Assembly (NCBI GenBank): GCA_016124855.1
Contig: WGMX01000024.1
Location: forward strand, 62,001-126,000
DNA: 64,000 nucleotides
Source: Anaerolineaceae bacterium
GTDB taxonomy: Bacteria; Chloroflexota; Anaerolineae; Aggregatilineales; Phototrophicaceae
Direction of reading: 5' to 3'
This document shows positions 36,066 through 44,253 of this stretch, piece after piece. Under the pieces are notes generated by a model that did not search any database, had not been told where the DNA came from, and worked only from the letters and a program-made list of their open reading frames with translations. The translations under genes were made by a program, and so were the position numbers. Positions within the stretch are counted from its first letter, which is position 1; each line of letters begins with the position of its first letter.

Positions 36066-36515
36066 AATACTCCCCCTATAATTGGAACTATGTGAAGTGA
36101 AGTGTATTGTTATTTTAGAGAGGGGTAATCAGCCAAAGGGCGGAGGAGAAGCTCGAACAAAAAGAGGGATTATGTCTAGGCGAACCATAATCCCTTGTAT
36201 CTTGGAGAAGGCGTTATAATAAGGGATGCAAACCTCCATTACTTAATGAAGCTCGACCTTTTCTCAGAACCGTTTGGCGTACTTAGCGATTTGCCTTTTC
36301 TTTGCTGGTGTGGATCGGAGGCGGCAAGCTGCTGAGTAGACTTGCAACTACAGCAGCGGCGTACCTCAAATGCCATAGCGATGGCATTGAGCGAACAATC
36401 CGCTGCAAAAGTGTTATTTCAACACTGCGCTCGCCTAAATCCGCCGGACAATTCAGCGGAAGTATTGCAAAATTTGCAGTTTTTGCCGCATTGTTCGCAG
36501 TTTCCGAATCTGAGG
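36066..36515. other. Non-coding region with several hairpins
   Basis: 450 bases without a convincing gene. Hairpins: GGGATTATG / CATAATCCC (36166-36194), ATGCCAT / ATGGCAT (near 36370-36387), AGTGTT / AACACT (near 36413-36429). The right end lies downstream of the MBL gene. Open frames here have no SD, no family features and an odd composition. A structured RNA or a decayed element is possible. Confidence 0.5.
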
Positions 36516-37352
36516 CTACGCGGGTTGTGTGATTTTACTCTCCTGCATCGGCACGATTTGTTTATTTGCCAACCGTTTGCCCGACTCAGGATCATGTGAT
36601 GGTAGATAAATCGTCGGATTGGCTTGAGAGTATTCGAGGACTTTCGCTAAAGTCACAGCTTGTTCGTTAGGCGCTTCACTCGGCCCTTGGAAATCTTGGT
36701 TAATCAGTGCGGCTTCATCGTAAGTCACATCACCCGCGATAAACGTGCTGATGCCGTTTTCAATCGCAATCACCGATAAATGTCCCGGTGTATGCCCGGG
36801 TGTAGGTACAGCTATTACATCTCCGGCTTTGGTCAGCGGAAAGCTCGACTCAAATGTTCCGAGAGGTGAGGGTTGAAATTGGAACGGCTGAGGCTTAAAT
36901 CCCACAGGTGCTTCTAAGGCAATGCTGTTAATAATCCGCGTAGGCAGTGAATGAAAAGAATCGTATTCCCGTTGACTAATCCAAATCGGCGTGTTCAAAA
37001 ATGGTGCAACGCCGTTGGCATGATCGCTGTGAATATGAGTCAAAATAACTTTGGCAACATCGTTGATCTTGATGCCAAGTTTTGCCAGTTGGGGTTCTAT
37101 TAATTCGTCGGGCTTAATGTCACGCTTAAATTGGGTGAGAAACGTGGTCGAAGTTGAAGGAATGTCGCCAGTATCAACGACGATGATGCCTTCGTTATGT
37201 TCAATCACCCACGCGTAGATCGGAATTTTTACATAAGGTGACTCGCGGTGTAAATCAACCAGAAAAGGGACTATTCCGCCCGCTTTGATACTGCCGCGTA
37301 GAAAAGACTCTTTGACGTATCCGGTGCCGGTTTGAATGGCATGAATTTTCAT
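36516..37352 (-). CDS. MBL-fold hydrolase, N-acyl-homoserine-lactonase-like
   Basis: 278 residues. The zinc motif H106-I-H108-S-D110-H111 is intact, with V-V-D-T-G-D before it, a later His in T-P-G-H-T-P-G-H and the distal Asp in F-I-A-G-D-V-T-Y-D. Length and the pattern of an N-terminal V-P-F/W-V-I half match the AHL-lactonase-like branch of metallo-beta-lactamase hydrolases, which also contains lactonases for other substrates. No signal peptide. It is divergent from a MarR-type gene only 101 bases away, which probably controls it. Quorum-quenching activity is not proven. Confidence 0.8.
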   Translation of the reverse strand: MKIHAIQTGTGYVKESFLRGSIKAGGIVPFLVDLHRESPYVKIPIYAWVIEHNEGIIVVDTGDIPSTSTTFLTQFKRDIKPDELIEPQLAKLGIKINDVAKVILTHIHSDHANGVAPFLNTPIWISQREYDSFHSLPTRIINSIALEAPVGFKPQPFQFQPSPLGTFESSFPLTKAGDVIAVPTPGHTPGHLSVIAIENGISTFIAGDVTYDEAALINQDFQGPSEAPNEQAVTLAKVLEYSQANPTIYLPSHDPESGKRLANKQIVPMQESKITQPA

Positions 37353-37367
37353 GATTTGTTCCTACTT

Positions 37368-37428
37368 TTGAATGATATGAACGCGCCTGTTATAATAGTC
37401 ACCTAAGTTGACAGTAAACTAGGTTGTC
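37368..37428 (+). promoter_or_regulatory. marR promoter with direct repeat, next to the MBL gene
   Basis: TTGAAT (37368-37373), 17 bases, TATAAT (37391-37396). Downstream, CTAAGTTGAC (37403-37412) and CTAGGTTGTC (37419-37428) form a direct repeat offset by 16 bases around the transcription start, a likely regulator-binding site that could act on both divergent genes. Confidence 0.55.
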
Positions 37429-37453
37429 TAAATAGTAAATCAAGGTGCCTAAT

Positions 37454-37987
37454 TTGTCAAATAGCAAAATAAATACCACACCAGAATTAGACGGAGCAGC
37501 TATTCAAGCTCTGATGAATCAAGGGCAGGAGTCATTAGCCCGTTTGACTTTACAGTTAAATCGTCAATTTAGTGGGATGGCTGCACAGCGCTATGCCGCG
37601 CTTGGTTATGCTGGCCTAACGCCTGTTCACACCTTTCTCATGGCGAACCTCGACATCAACGGGACGCGCATCGTTACCATTGCCGAACGGATGGGAACCA
37701 CCAAGCAGTTTGCAGGTCGTCTGGTACAGGAGTTAGAACGTAAAAAATATCTTGAGGTCAAGCCAGATCCGACTGACCGGCGTGCAGCAGTCGTCAAGGC
37801 CACTCATGCTGGTTGGAAGTTCTTCGCTGATGCTTGCGCCATCAAGAACGAGATTGAGGCCGAATACGCTGCCTTAGTGGGCGCAGATCATATGGCGATC
37901 TTTGCTGCCGTTCTTGAAAAATTAGCCGCTTATAATCCACAAAATGCGGATACCAGTGACTTTCCCGGCCCAGAATCTCAGGCATAG
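37454..37987 (+). CDS. MarR-family transcriptional regulator
   Basis: 177 residues. The winged helix includes I-V-T-I-A-E-R-M-G-T-T-K-Q-F-A-G-R-L-V-Q-E-L-E-R-K and the wing D-P-T-D-R-R-A-A-V-V-K, the D-R-R pattern being typical of MarR. Hydrophilic tails flank the dimerisation helices. It is divergent from a lactonase-like MBL gene, so it is probably a local repressor that responds to a substrate of that enzyme. The start is best put at TTG 37454, six bases after AAGGTG; GTG 37445 lies within that SD. Confidence 0.8.
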   Translation: MSNSKINTTPELDGAAIQALMNQGQESLARLTLQLNRQFSGMAAQRYAALGYAGLTPVHTFLMANLDINGTRIVTIAERMGTTKQFAGRLVQELERKKYLEVKPDPTDRRAAVVKATHAGWKFFADACAIKNEIEAEYAALVGADHMAIFAAVLEKLAAYNPQNADTSDFPGPESQA

Positions 37988-38146
37988 ATAGGCGAGGACA
38001 ATCTGGCAACTTTTCACAAAATACAATTGGATAAATTCGCCAATGAGTGATGTTTCGGGAAAATCAAAAGTGGGGTAATATTTCTAAGCACTTTGGGCTA
38101 GTGTTGCCCTCATGACTTTCAGTGAAAGAATAGTGGAGGATTTTGT

Positions 38147-39196
38147 ATGAAGAACAAGCGCAGTATTGTTATTTTGTTGATGCTGGCTATTGCTATGCTC
38201 AGCGTTGTTCCCGCGCTCACTGTCTCGGCTCAGGACAGCCTGATCGAGAACCTGTGCCTCGTGACGGACACAGGCAAGATTAATGACGGTACCTTTAATC
38301 AGTTTGCCTATGAAGGTGGCAAGAAAGCCGCCGATGAATTCGGCTTAACTTATAAGTACATCGAAACCGTCGCTGCTACCGATTATGCCAAAAATATTGA
38401 TACCTGCGTTAAAGAAGGTTTCAAGGCTATTATTACCGTTGGTTTCTTGATTGCAGATGCAACCAAGGCCGCAGCTGAAGCGAACCCTGATGTCTACTTC
38501 ATGGGCGTTGACCAGAGCATTGATGGCGCTCCCAAGAATTGGGTTGGTTTGGTCTTCCGTGAAGATCAATCTGGCTTCCTCGCCGGTGCGTTGGCTGCCC
38601 AGATGAGCAAGAGCGGTATCATCGGTGGCGTTTACGGTATTGAAATTCCTCCGGTGAAGAAGTTCCGCAACGGTTTTGAAAACGGCGCTAAGTTCATTAA
38701 CCCCGACATCAAAATCCTCGGCACTTACAATGACAGCTTCGTTAAGCCAGATGTAGGTGGCGCGAATGCCAAGCAGTTCATCGGTGAAGGTGCGGATGTT
38801 ATTTTCGGAGCTGGTGGCCCGACCGGTACAGGCGCGATTACCACTGCCGCACAGTCAGGTGTCTATGTCATTGGCGTGGATCAAGACGAGTACAATACCT
38901 CGTTCGGTGGCGGCAAGTCACCCGGCTCTGACAAGATTATCTCCAGCGCAGTCAAGCAGGTAGACCAAGCTGTTTATCTTGCAACCAAGGCTCTGGTTGA
39001 AGGTGGCGCTGACTTCCCCGGTGGTGGCTATTTGACAATGTCGGCTGCTAACGCTGGTGTTGGTTTCGCCCCCAAGCATGACTCCGATGTGCCTGATTCA
39101 GTGACCGAATACATGAACGACATTCTGGTCGGCCTCAAGCACGGGTGGATTTCGACAGGTGTTGATCCTGTTACCGGTGATTTACTCGCTAAGTAA
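38147..39196 (+). CDS. BMP-family (PnrA-like) solute-binding protein
   Basis: 349 residues. Signal peptide 1-28 (ends L-T-V-S-A-Q), no lipobox Cys. The BMP fold is shown by L-V-T-D-T-G-K-I-N-D-G-T-F-N-Q, M-G-V-D-Q-S, G-F-L-A-G-A-L-A, G-A-G-G-P-T-G-T-G and V-I-G-V-D-Q-D-E-Y. Relatives bind nucleosides or related ligands for an ABC importer, or act as sensors. No ATPase or permease is adjacent, so its partner is elsewhere or it is a sensor. GGAGG lies seven bases before the ATG and a good terminator follows. Confidence 0.88.
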   Translation: MKNKRSIVILLMLAIAMLSVVPALTVSAQDSLIENLCLVTDTGKINDGTFNQFAYEGGKKAADEFGLTYKYIETVAATDYAKNIDTCVKEGFKAIITVGFLIADATKAAAEANPDVYFMGVDQSIDGAPKNWVGLVFREDQSGFLAGALAAQMSKSGIIGGVYGIEIPPVKKFRNGFENGAKFINPDIKILGTYNDSFVKPDVGGANAKQFIGEGADVIFGAGGPTGTGAITTAAQSGVYVIGVDQDEYNTSFGGGKSPGSDKIISSAVKQVDQAVYLATKALVEGGADFPGGGYLTMSAANAGVGFAPKHDSDVPDSVTEYMNDILVGLKHGWISTGVDPVTGDLLAK

Positions 39197-39225
39197 TTGC
39201 TTGCGAGCAACCGGATTTAGTAAAT

Positions 39226-39261
39226 AAACAAAGAGGTCGGGGCTTCCCGGCCTCTTTGTTT
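39226..39261 (+). terminator. Terminator of the BMP gene
   Basis: Perfect 11-bp stem AAACAAAGAGG / CCTCTTTGTTT with an inner short C/G pairing, 30 bases after the stop, ending in TTTGTTT. Confidence 0.85.
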
Positions 39262-39447
39262 CTGTATAAACCTTGGGAAATGTATTGTGCAAATGTCCGG
39301 TGTCTATCATGGGCGAACATTTTGATGTCTATTTCAATCCTGTAATTCTTTACGTAGGCACAATGCTTAAGTGCCATTGCCGTAATTCTATGCTACAATC
39401 CAATTCATCAACTGATATTAGAATTTGTCGTGCAGGAGAAGATGCTC

Positions 39448-39819
39448 GTGGCGAAGTCTCGTACTGAACAACTTGTAGAACGACTACGCGATTTGCAGGC
39501 CAGCTCTGGCGATGTAGAAGCAGCGGCTATCGTCAGTGTTGACGGTCTGAGTATGGCTTCTTCACTGCCCGGTCATATCGAGGAAGACCGTGTCAGCGCG
39601 ATGTCCGCTGCCATGCTCTCGCTGGGCGAACGTATCTCGTCTGAACTTGGGCGCGGTATGTTGGAGCAGGTCATGGTCAAGGGTGAAAGTGGATACGTCA
39701 TCCTGACTGCCGTCGGCGATGAAGCGGTGCTAACCGTGCTGGCACGCAAAGAAGCCAAACTTGGTTTGATCTTTTTGGATGTCACCCGCACAGTTGATGC
39801 ATTATCACAACTCGTTTAA
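39448..39819 (+). CDS. Roadblock/LC7-domain protein
   Basis: 123 residues forming a single roadblock/LC7 domain: an N-terminal helix (E-Q-L-V-E-R-L-R-D-L), A-A-I-V-S-V-D-G-L-S-M-A-S, the central helix, and G-Y-V-I-L-T-A-V-G-D-E-A-V-L-T-V-L. Bacterial members such as MglB act on small GTPases or as scaffold dimers. It is the first gene of a three-gene set with a V4R protein and a response regulator. GTG 39448 (nine bases after AGGAG) is preferred to the upstream GTG 39430 and ATG 39442. No partner GTPase is nearby. Confidence 0.85.
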   Translation: MAKSRTEQLVERLRDLQASSGDVEAAAIVSVDGLSMASSLPGHIEEDRVSAMSAAMLSLGERISSELGRGMLEQVMVKGESGYVILTAVGDEAVLTVLARKEAKLGLIFLDVTRTVDALSQLV

Positions 39820-39840
39820 CCTGAAGAAAAGCAAAGCCTC

Positions 39841-40464
39841 GTGCAACTGGCTGGCCTATATCTCCCTAACCGCATCGCACGGTATTTCTTCGTGGCAATG
39901 GACGATGTTATGGGGCAGGCTGCCTTCAAAACACTCTTGAAACAGGCAGAACTGTTCAATTACATCAACGAGTTGCCACCCGATAATATGGCGAAGCAAT
40001 TTGATTTCGCCAGTATGACTGCTTTGAATATTGCCCTTGAAGATAGTTATGGTATTCGTGGCGGTCGTGGCATGACACTGCGCGTAGGACGTGCCAGCTT
40101 TTCATTAGGGCTGCGCAACTTTGGCGCGATGGCGGGCATGAGTGATCCGGCTTTCCGCGCCCTTCCCCGTGATGAATGCTGCTTTATTGGTCTTAAAGCA
40201 CTCGCCAATATCTATAACACATTTAGCGACCAGCACTGCGAAGTCGAGCAAACGACCGACAGTTTTCGCTTTATTGTGGATAACAGTGCCACAGCTTGGG
40301 GACGCAAGTCCGAAAAACCGGTGTGTCATGCCTTGGCGGGCATCGTTCAAGAGTGCATGCGCTGGTCATCAAATGGTCACGAGTATTATGTTTTCGAAAC
40401 CGCTTGCACGGCTTGTGGTGATCCTCGCTGTATTTTTGTCATCAATAAAGCGCCGATTGGCTGA
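39841..40464 (+). CDS. V4R-domain protein
   Basis: 207 residues. The C-terminal half has the V4R pattern: M-R-W-S-S-N-G-H-E-Y-Y-V-F-E-T-A-C-T-A-C-G-D-P-R-C-I-F, with Cys residues spaced as in V4R domains that bind small hydrocarbons or a metal. V4R domains sense phenols or shape bacteriochlorophyll and methanogenesis enzymes. The N-terminal half is helical. It follows the roadblock gene after 21 bases and starts with GTG; the SD is weak (AAAGC), which suggests coupling. Here a sensory role is more likely than an enzymatic one. Confidence 0.78.
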   Translation: MQLAGLYLPNRIARYFFVAMDDVMGQAAFKTLLKQAELFNYINELPPDNMAKQFDFASMTALNIALEDSYGIRGGRGMTLRVGRASFSLGLRNFGAMAGMSDPAFRALPRDECCFIGLKALANIYNTFSDQHCEVEQTTDSFRFIVDNSATAWGRKSEKPVCHALAGIVQECMRWSSNGHEYYVFETACTACGDPRCIFVINKAPIG

Positions 40465-40498
40465 GTGCTAATCAAGAATTTGTGGAGGAAAAGCACCT

Positions 40499-41368
40499 GT
40501 GGCTGAAACCAAAACCATAATTCTGATTGTCGAAGACGACCTTGATCTCTCTGAGATGTTAAGCGCCTACTTCAAAGTGCAGGATTATGAAGTATTAACG
40601 GCGGCTTGGGGCAAAGAAGCGCTTGAACTCGTCCAACATCACAATGTTGCGTTGGTGATGCTGGATATTCGGCTGCCGGATATAGATGGTTATGAAGTGT
40701 GCCGGCAAATGCGTTTGCAGCGGCGTACACAAAATGTCCCGATTATCTTCCTGACCGAGAAACGCGACCGCATCGACAAACTGCAAGGCTTGGAACTGGG
40801 CGTTGTAGATTACATCACCAAGCCGTTTGATGTACAGGAACTTCGTTTGCGCGCGCGTAACGCTATTTCACGCGCAGGCCGCCAAACCAGCAGCAATCCC
40901 GTCACCGAGTTACCTGAATCCGAACAAGCCGACCAACGCTTAAATGAACTCTTAATAACTGACGATGCTTGGGCAATCCTGCTTATTGCCATCAAAGGGA
41001 TGAGTGAATTCCGCGAGAGCTATGGTTTTGTTGCAGCGGACGATGTACTGCGCGCCATTACCATGATGATCAAGAATGCAGTGCGCGAGATGGGCGGACA
41101 AGATGATTTCGTTGGACATCTTGCGCCTGAAGATTTTATGGTCATTACCTCACCGGAAAAAGTCTCCACTCTTCGCAGCCGCATTACGACGCGCATCAAC
41201 CAGTCGAGTGAATACTTTTACCCATTACGCGACCGTGAAACGACTCATCATAAGCCGGATGTGGAATACATCAGTTTGAAGTCAGGGGTATTACAATCGG
41301 CTTCGGGTGAGTATGCTGATCTTGATGCCTTGAAAGCCGCCTTATTAGCTTCGACTGAAGCGACTTAA
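40499..41368 (+). CDS. Response regulator with degenerate GGDEF domain
   Basis: 289 residues. The N-terminal REC domain has the acidic pair E-D-D, phospho-acceptor D56 (V-M-L-D-I-R-L-P-D), conserved Thr (F-L-T-E-K) and Lys (I-T-K-P-F). The C-terminal half (about 150-285) resembles GGDEF in layout (a start like W-A-I-L-L-I-A-I-K-G-M-S-E-F-R-E-S-Y-G) but the active-site loop reads A-P-E-D-F, so cyclase activity is unlikely. It may bind a nucleotide or partner instead. It follows the V4R gene after 34 bases; GTG start with GGAGG ten bases upstream. No histidine kinase is adjacent. Confidence 0.83.
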   Translation: MAETKTIILIVEDDLDLSEMLSAYFKVQDYEVLTAAWGKEALELVQHHNVALVMLDIRLPDIDGYEVCRQMRLQRRTQNVPIIFLTEKRDRIDKLQGLELGVVDYITKPFDVQELRLRARNAISRAGRQTSSNPVTELPESEQADQRLNELLITDDAWAILLIAIKGMSEFRESYGFVAADDVLRAITMMIKNAVREMGGQDDFVGHLAPEDFMVITSPEKVSTLRSRITTRINQSSEYFYPLRDRETTHHKPDVEYISLKSGVLQSASGEYADLDALKAALLASTEAT

Positions 41369-41394
41369 GCAAATCGAAATCGAGCAGGTCATTC

Positions 41395-41421
41395 GAAGAG
41401 GACGGTTCAACCGTCCTCTTC
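41395..41421. terminator. Terminator between convergent genes
   Basis: Perfect 11-bp stem GAAGAGGACGG / CCGTCCTCTTC with loop TTCAA. It lies 26 bases after the response regulator stop and 9 bases after the convergent lipoprotein stop. Confidence 0.8.
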
Positions 41422-41430
41422 GCTTTAGAT

Positions 41431-42219
41431 TTATGGGGCAGGCGGAGAGTCGCGCGTGATATTCGGCACTTGAACGGCGACGTTATATTCCACGTTGTCT
41501 TCGATATACTGAATGTTCTTGGGCGATGTCAGGAACATGTTCCAAAAGACACCGACGTTGCGGTCCGTAATCCATTTGGGTTGGCCGCTGGCTGCAAGGT
41601 CTTTAAGACTCAAGTTGTTGGCTTTGGCATCCCACGGCTGGCGAGCCGCCTGTGAATCATAGGGGATGGTGCGGGCTGAAATCCATGCACCGGTCGGGAC
41701 ATAGATAACAGGCGAGGTGCTAACCCGCTGGCAATGGGTCACAATATCTAGATAGTAATCGTAATCCCAACCGCCGAAGGCATCGGTCTTATGGTTAACT
41801 TTGTTAACGAACAAGGTCAGTGTTTCGACAACTGGTTTGGGGTCGCTCAGTGGTACTGTGTCGGCTTTGGCGCTGTAGTTATATAGCTGCTTATTCAGCG
41901 CGACGTAACTTACGAATTCTCGCACTGCGTCATCGCTAATGCGATCCTCAAGCACTTGAATATTATTTACGCCCAATTCATTAATCCAAACGATATGATT
42001 GTCGCCGTAGATAGTACAAACAGGGACTTCACTAAGCGCATAGAAAGGATCATCATTTCCGCCGCTCACGTCCGCCCGAAAGACAATAGTTTTAGGGTCA
42101 CGATCCCATTCAATGGGATTAGTCTGATTGACGGCGGGTGAGTTATTGGTGGTGTTCCCACCACAGGCAGATAGGGTCACCAATAAAATGATTAAGCTGA
42201 TTAACAGGCGTTTCGTCAT
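41431..42219 (-). CDS. Lipoprotein, unknown
   Basis: 262 residues. The signal peptide ends in L-S-A-C-G-G, a standard lipobox with Cys19, followed by an Asn/Thr-rich linker. The mature domain (about 40-255) is soluble with mixed strands and helices, and I recognise no family. AAGGG is eight bases before the ATG. It is divergent from murJ, with 278 bases between them. Confidence 0.75.
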   Translation of the reverse strand: MTKRLLISLIILLVTLSACGGNTTNNSPAVNQTNPIEWDRDPKTIVFRADVSGGNDDPFYALSEVPVCTIYGDNHIVWINELGVNNIQVLEDRISDDAVREFVSYVALNKQLYNYSAKADTVPLSDPKPVVETLTLFVNKVNHKTDAFGGWDYDYYLDIVTHCQRVSTSPVIYVPTGAWISARTIPYDSQAARQPWDAKANNLSLKDLAASGQPKWITDRNVGVFWNMFLTSPKNIQYIEDNVEYNVAVQVPNITRDSPPAP

Positions 42220-42451
42220 ACTATTTTCCCTTTAGCAAGAAGTAGCTCGACTCATAGTAGCAGTGCAATGTAAGGTGTGAATAGTGAATGTTAATGGCGA
42301 ACTTGATTGTCCGATGATTTGATTGTAGTACAGACTTTAGGGGCGAGATAGTTGAGCTATAGTGCGCTGGTTCAGGCAGCGTGCGTTGGTCAACAGTCTG
42401 GTAAGCGGGGCTATAGCGTTGGCTCTGAGCGAAATCTAACCTCGTTTTCCC

Positions 42452-42486
42452 CCGCTGATGTGCTATCCTTGCACACATAGCAGCGG
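42452..42486 (+). promoter_or_regulatory. Hairpin directly before the murJ ribosome-binding site
   Basis: CCGCTG (42452-42457) pairs with CAGCGG (42481-42486), with an inner TGTG / CACA pair. The SD AGGAG begins three bases later. It could control translation start or be the 5' end stabiliser of the murJ mRNA. Confidence 0.4.
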
Positions 42487-42497
42487 ACAGGAGTCCT

Positions 42498-44195
42498 ATG
42501 TCGCTCGAAAGTCCTACAACTGAAACAGCCACCAATATCGTTGTTCAAGATACCACAGTAACACAGGAAGAAACCAACGCTGGAGTTGCCCGAGCCAGTA
42601 GTATTATCGCGATGGGTAATCTGGCGGGGCGCATATTAGGCTTGGTACGAGAAATCGCGCTGACGAATTTGTTTGGTGCATCGCGGGCTGTGGATGCCTT
42701 CGAGGTTGCCACCAGCGTACCGACCGGTTTCTATGACCTGTTGATCGGTGGACATGTCAACAGCGCGATTATCCCTGTGCTCAGCGAAATTGCCACGCGT
42801 GAAGGGCAGAAGGCGCTGTGGGCTGTGGTATCCGTCCTTTTGAGTCTGGTGACAGCCATACTCGCGGTGCTTGTGCTGCTTGTGACCATCTTGTCGCCGC
42901 AGGTGATTGGTGTGGTGGGCAGTGGTTTTGACCCTGAGAAGGCGGCTCTGGCAACCCACTTGCTGCGCCTGATCGCTCCGTCACTGTTGTTTATGAGTTT
43001 GTTCGCCGTACTCAGCGGCACCCTGTATGCCCTGCGCGAATTTACATGGCCTGCTTTTGCCGGTGTTATGTTCAATGGCAGCATCGTTCTGGCAACTATT
43101 TTTCTCGCGCCTCCACTTCAACTGCTGCCCACCATTACACCGGTTGGTATCCAGTGGACAATGGCGCGTCCGGCCTACAGCATTTCGGCGGCAGCGATTG
43201 GTTGGTTGATCGGTTCGCTGGCACAACTTGCGATTCAAATTCCCGGTATGAAAGGGGCGCGGCTGCACTTTACCTTTAACTGGCGACATCCGGTTGTGCG
43301 TCAGATTGCCAAGTTGTATGCGCCGGTCATGTTTTCATTGATTATGGATATTCTGCTCATTCGACCTTTCAGTTTTAGCCTTGCCAGCCAAACCGGTGAT
43401 GGCAGTATTGGTTATATGAATTGGGCAACTACCCTGATTCAATTTCCACAGGGTCTAGTTGCTACCGCTATCAGCATCGCGATTTTACCGACTTTAGCGC
43501 GTCAGGCGGCATTAACCACTGCCGAAAGTAGTAAAGCTTTTAAGGATACATTAGGGTTAGGTTTACGGCTGGCGATTACGTTGATCATTCCGGCGACGGT
43601 TGGGCTGTTGGTGCTGGCAAATCCCATTATCGGGTTGCTGTTCCAGCACGGCGCGTTTGTCGAAAAAGATACCATCATGACCGCGATGGCACTGCGTTAT
43701 TATTTGATCGGACTGCCTTTTGCTGCGCTTGATTTGCTGTTGGTTTATGCTTTCTATGCCCGTCAAGATACCTTAACTCCGGCATTGATTGGTGCGTTGA
43801 GTTTGGTGGTGTATGCAGTGACAGCGGTAACTTTATTCCCGCGCTATGGCCTTTTTAGCCTGATGCTGGCGGATAGCCTCAAGCACATCACCCACGCTTC
43901 GGTGTCGGCGGTTTTATTGGCACGGCGGATGGACGGCTTTGGTGAGCAGCGGCTGATTAAAACGTTTAGTAAGGCAGGGCTAGCAGCAGGTGTCATGGGG
44001 GTTTCGGCAGCCATTGTCCTGCCGATATTGATGGTGCGCATCGGAACACGCACGATTGTGCATGAAGCTTTGTTGGTGGGCATCTCGGGCGGACTGAGCG
44101 TAGCCGTCTTTTTAGGGATGGCAACACTGCTTAAAATTGAAGAATTACGTTGGATTGGTGGGCTGCTGGCGCGTCGAATAGGACTGCGGCGTTAA
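42498..44195 (+). CDS. murJ: Lipid II flippase MurJ (MviN)
   Basis: 565 residues with about 14 membrane segments, of the MOP superfamily. Family patterns seen: N-L-A-G-R-I-L-G-L-V-R-E-I-A-L near the start, F-Q-H-G-A-F in the middle, and the F-Y-A-R-Q-D-T-L-T-P motif. MurJ moves lipid-linked peptidoglycan precursors to the outer face. The first 30 residues are a hydrophilic Thr-rich tail, longer than in E. coli. AGGAG is four bases before the ATG. It stands alone rather than in a cell-wall operon. Confidence 0.9.
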   Translation: MSLESPTTETATNIVVQDTTVTQEETNAGVARASSIIAMGNLAGRILGLVREIALTNLFGASRAVDAFEVATSVPTGFYDLLIGGHVNSAIIPVLSEIATREGQKALWAVVSVLLSLVTAILAVLVLLVTILSPQVIGVVGSGFDPEKAALATHLLRLIAPSLLFMSLFAVLSGTLYALREFTWPAFAGVMFNGSIVLATIFLAPPLQLLPTITPVGIQWTMARPAYSISAAAIGWLIGSLAQLAIQIPGMKGARLHFTFNWRHPVVRQIAKLYAPVMFSLIMDILLIRPFSFSLASQTGDGSIGYMNWATTLIQFPQGLVATAISIAILPTLARQAALTTAESSKAFKDTLGLGLRLAITLIIPATVGLLVLANPIIGLLFQHGAFVEKDTIMTAMALRYYLIGLPFAALDLLLVYAFYARQDTLTPALIGALSLVVYAVTAVTLFPRYGLFSLMLADSLKHITHASVSAVLLARRMDGFGEQRLIKTFSKAGLAAGVMGVSAAIVLPILMVRIGTRTIVHEALLVGISGGLSVAVFLGMATLLKIEELRWIGGLLARRIGLRR

Positions 44196-44253
44196 TAGAT
44201 CCCTAAAGAAATACGAGACGGACACAGTCCCTACGCGCTGTTTTTAATGGTGC

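Noticed and set aside
36302..36532. 76-codon open frame in the gap before the MBL gene
   Set aside because: No SD or domain pattern; it covers several hairpins and overlaps the MBL gene end.
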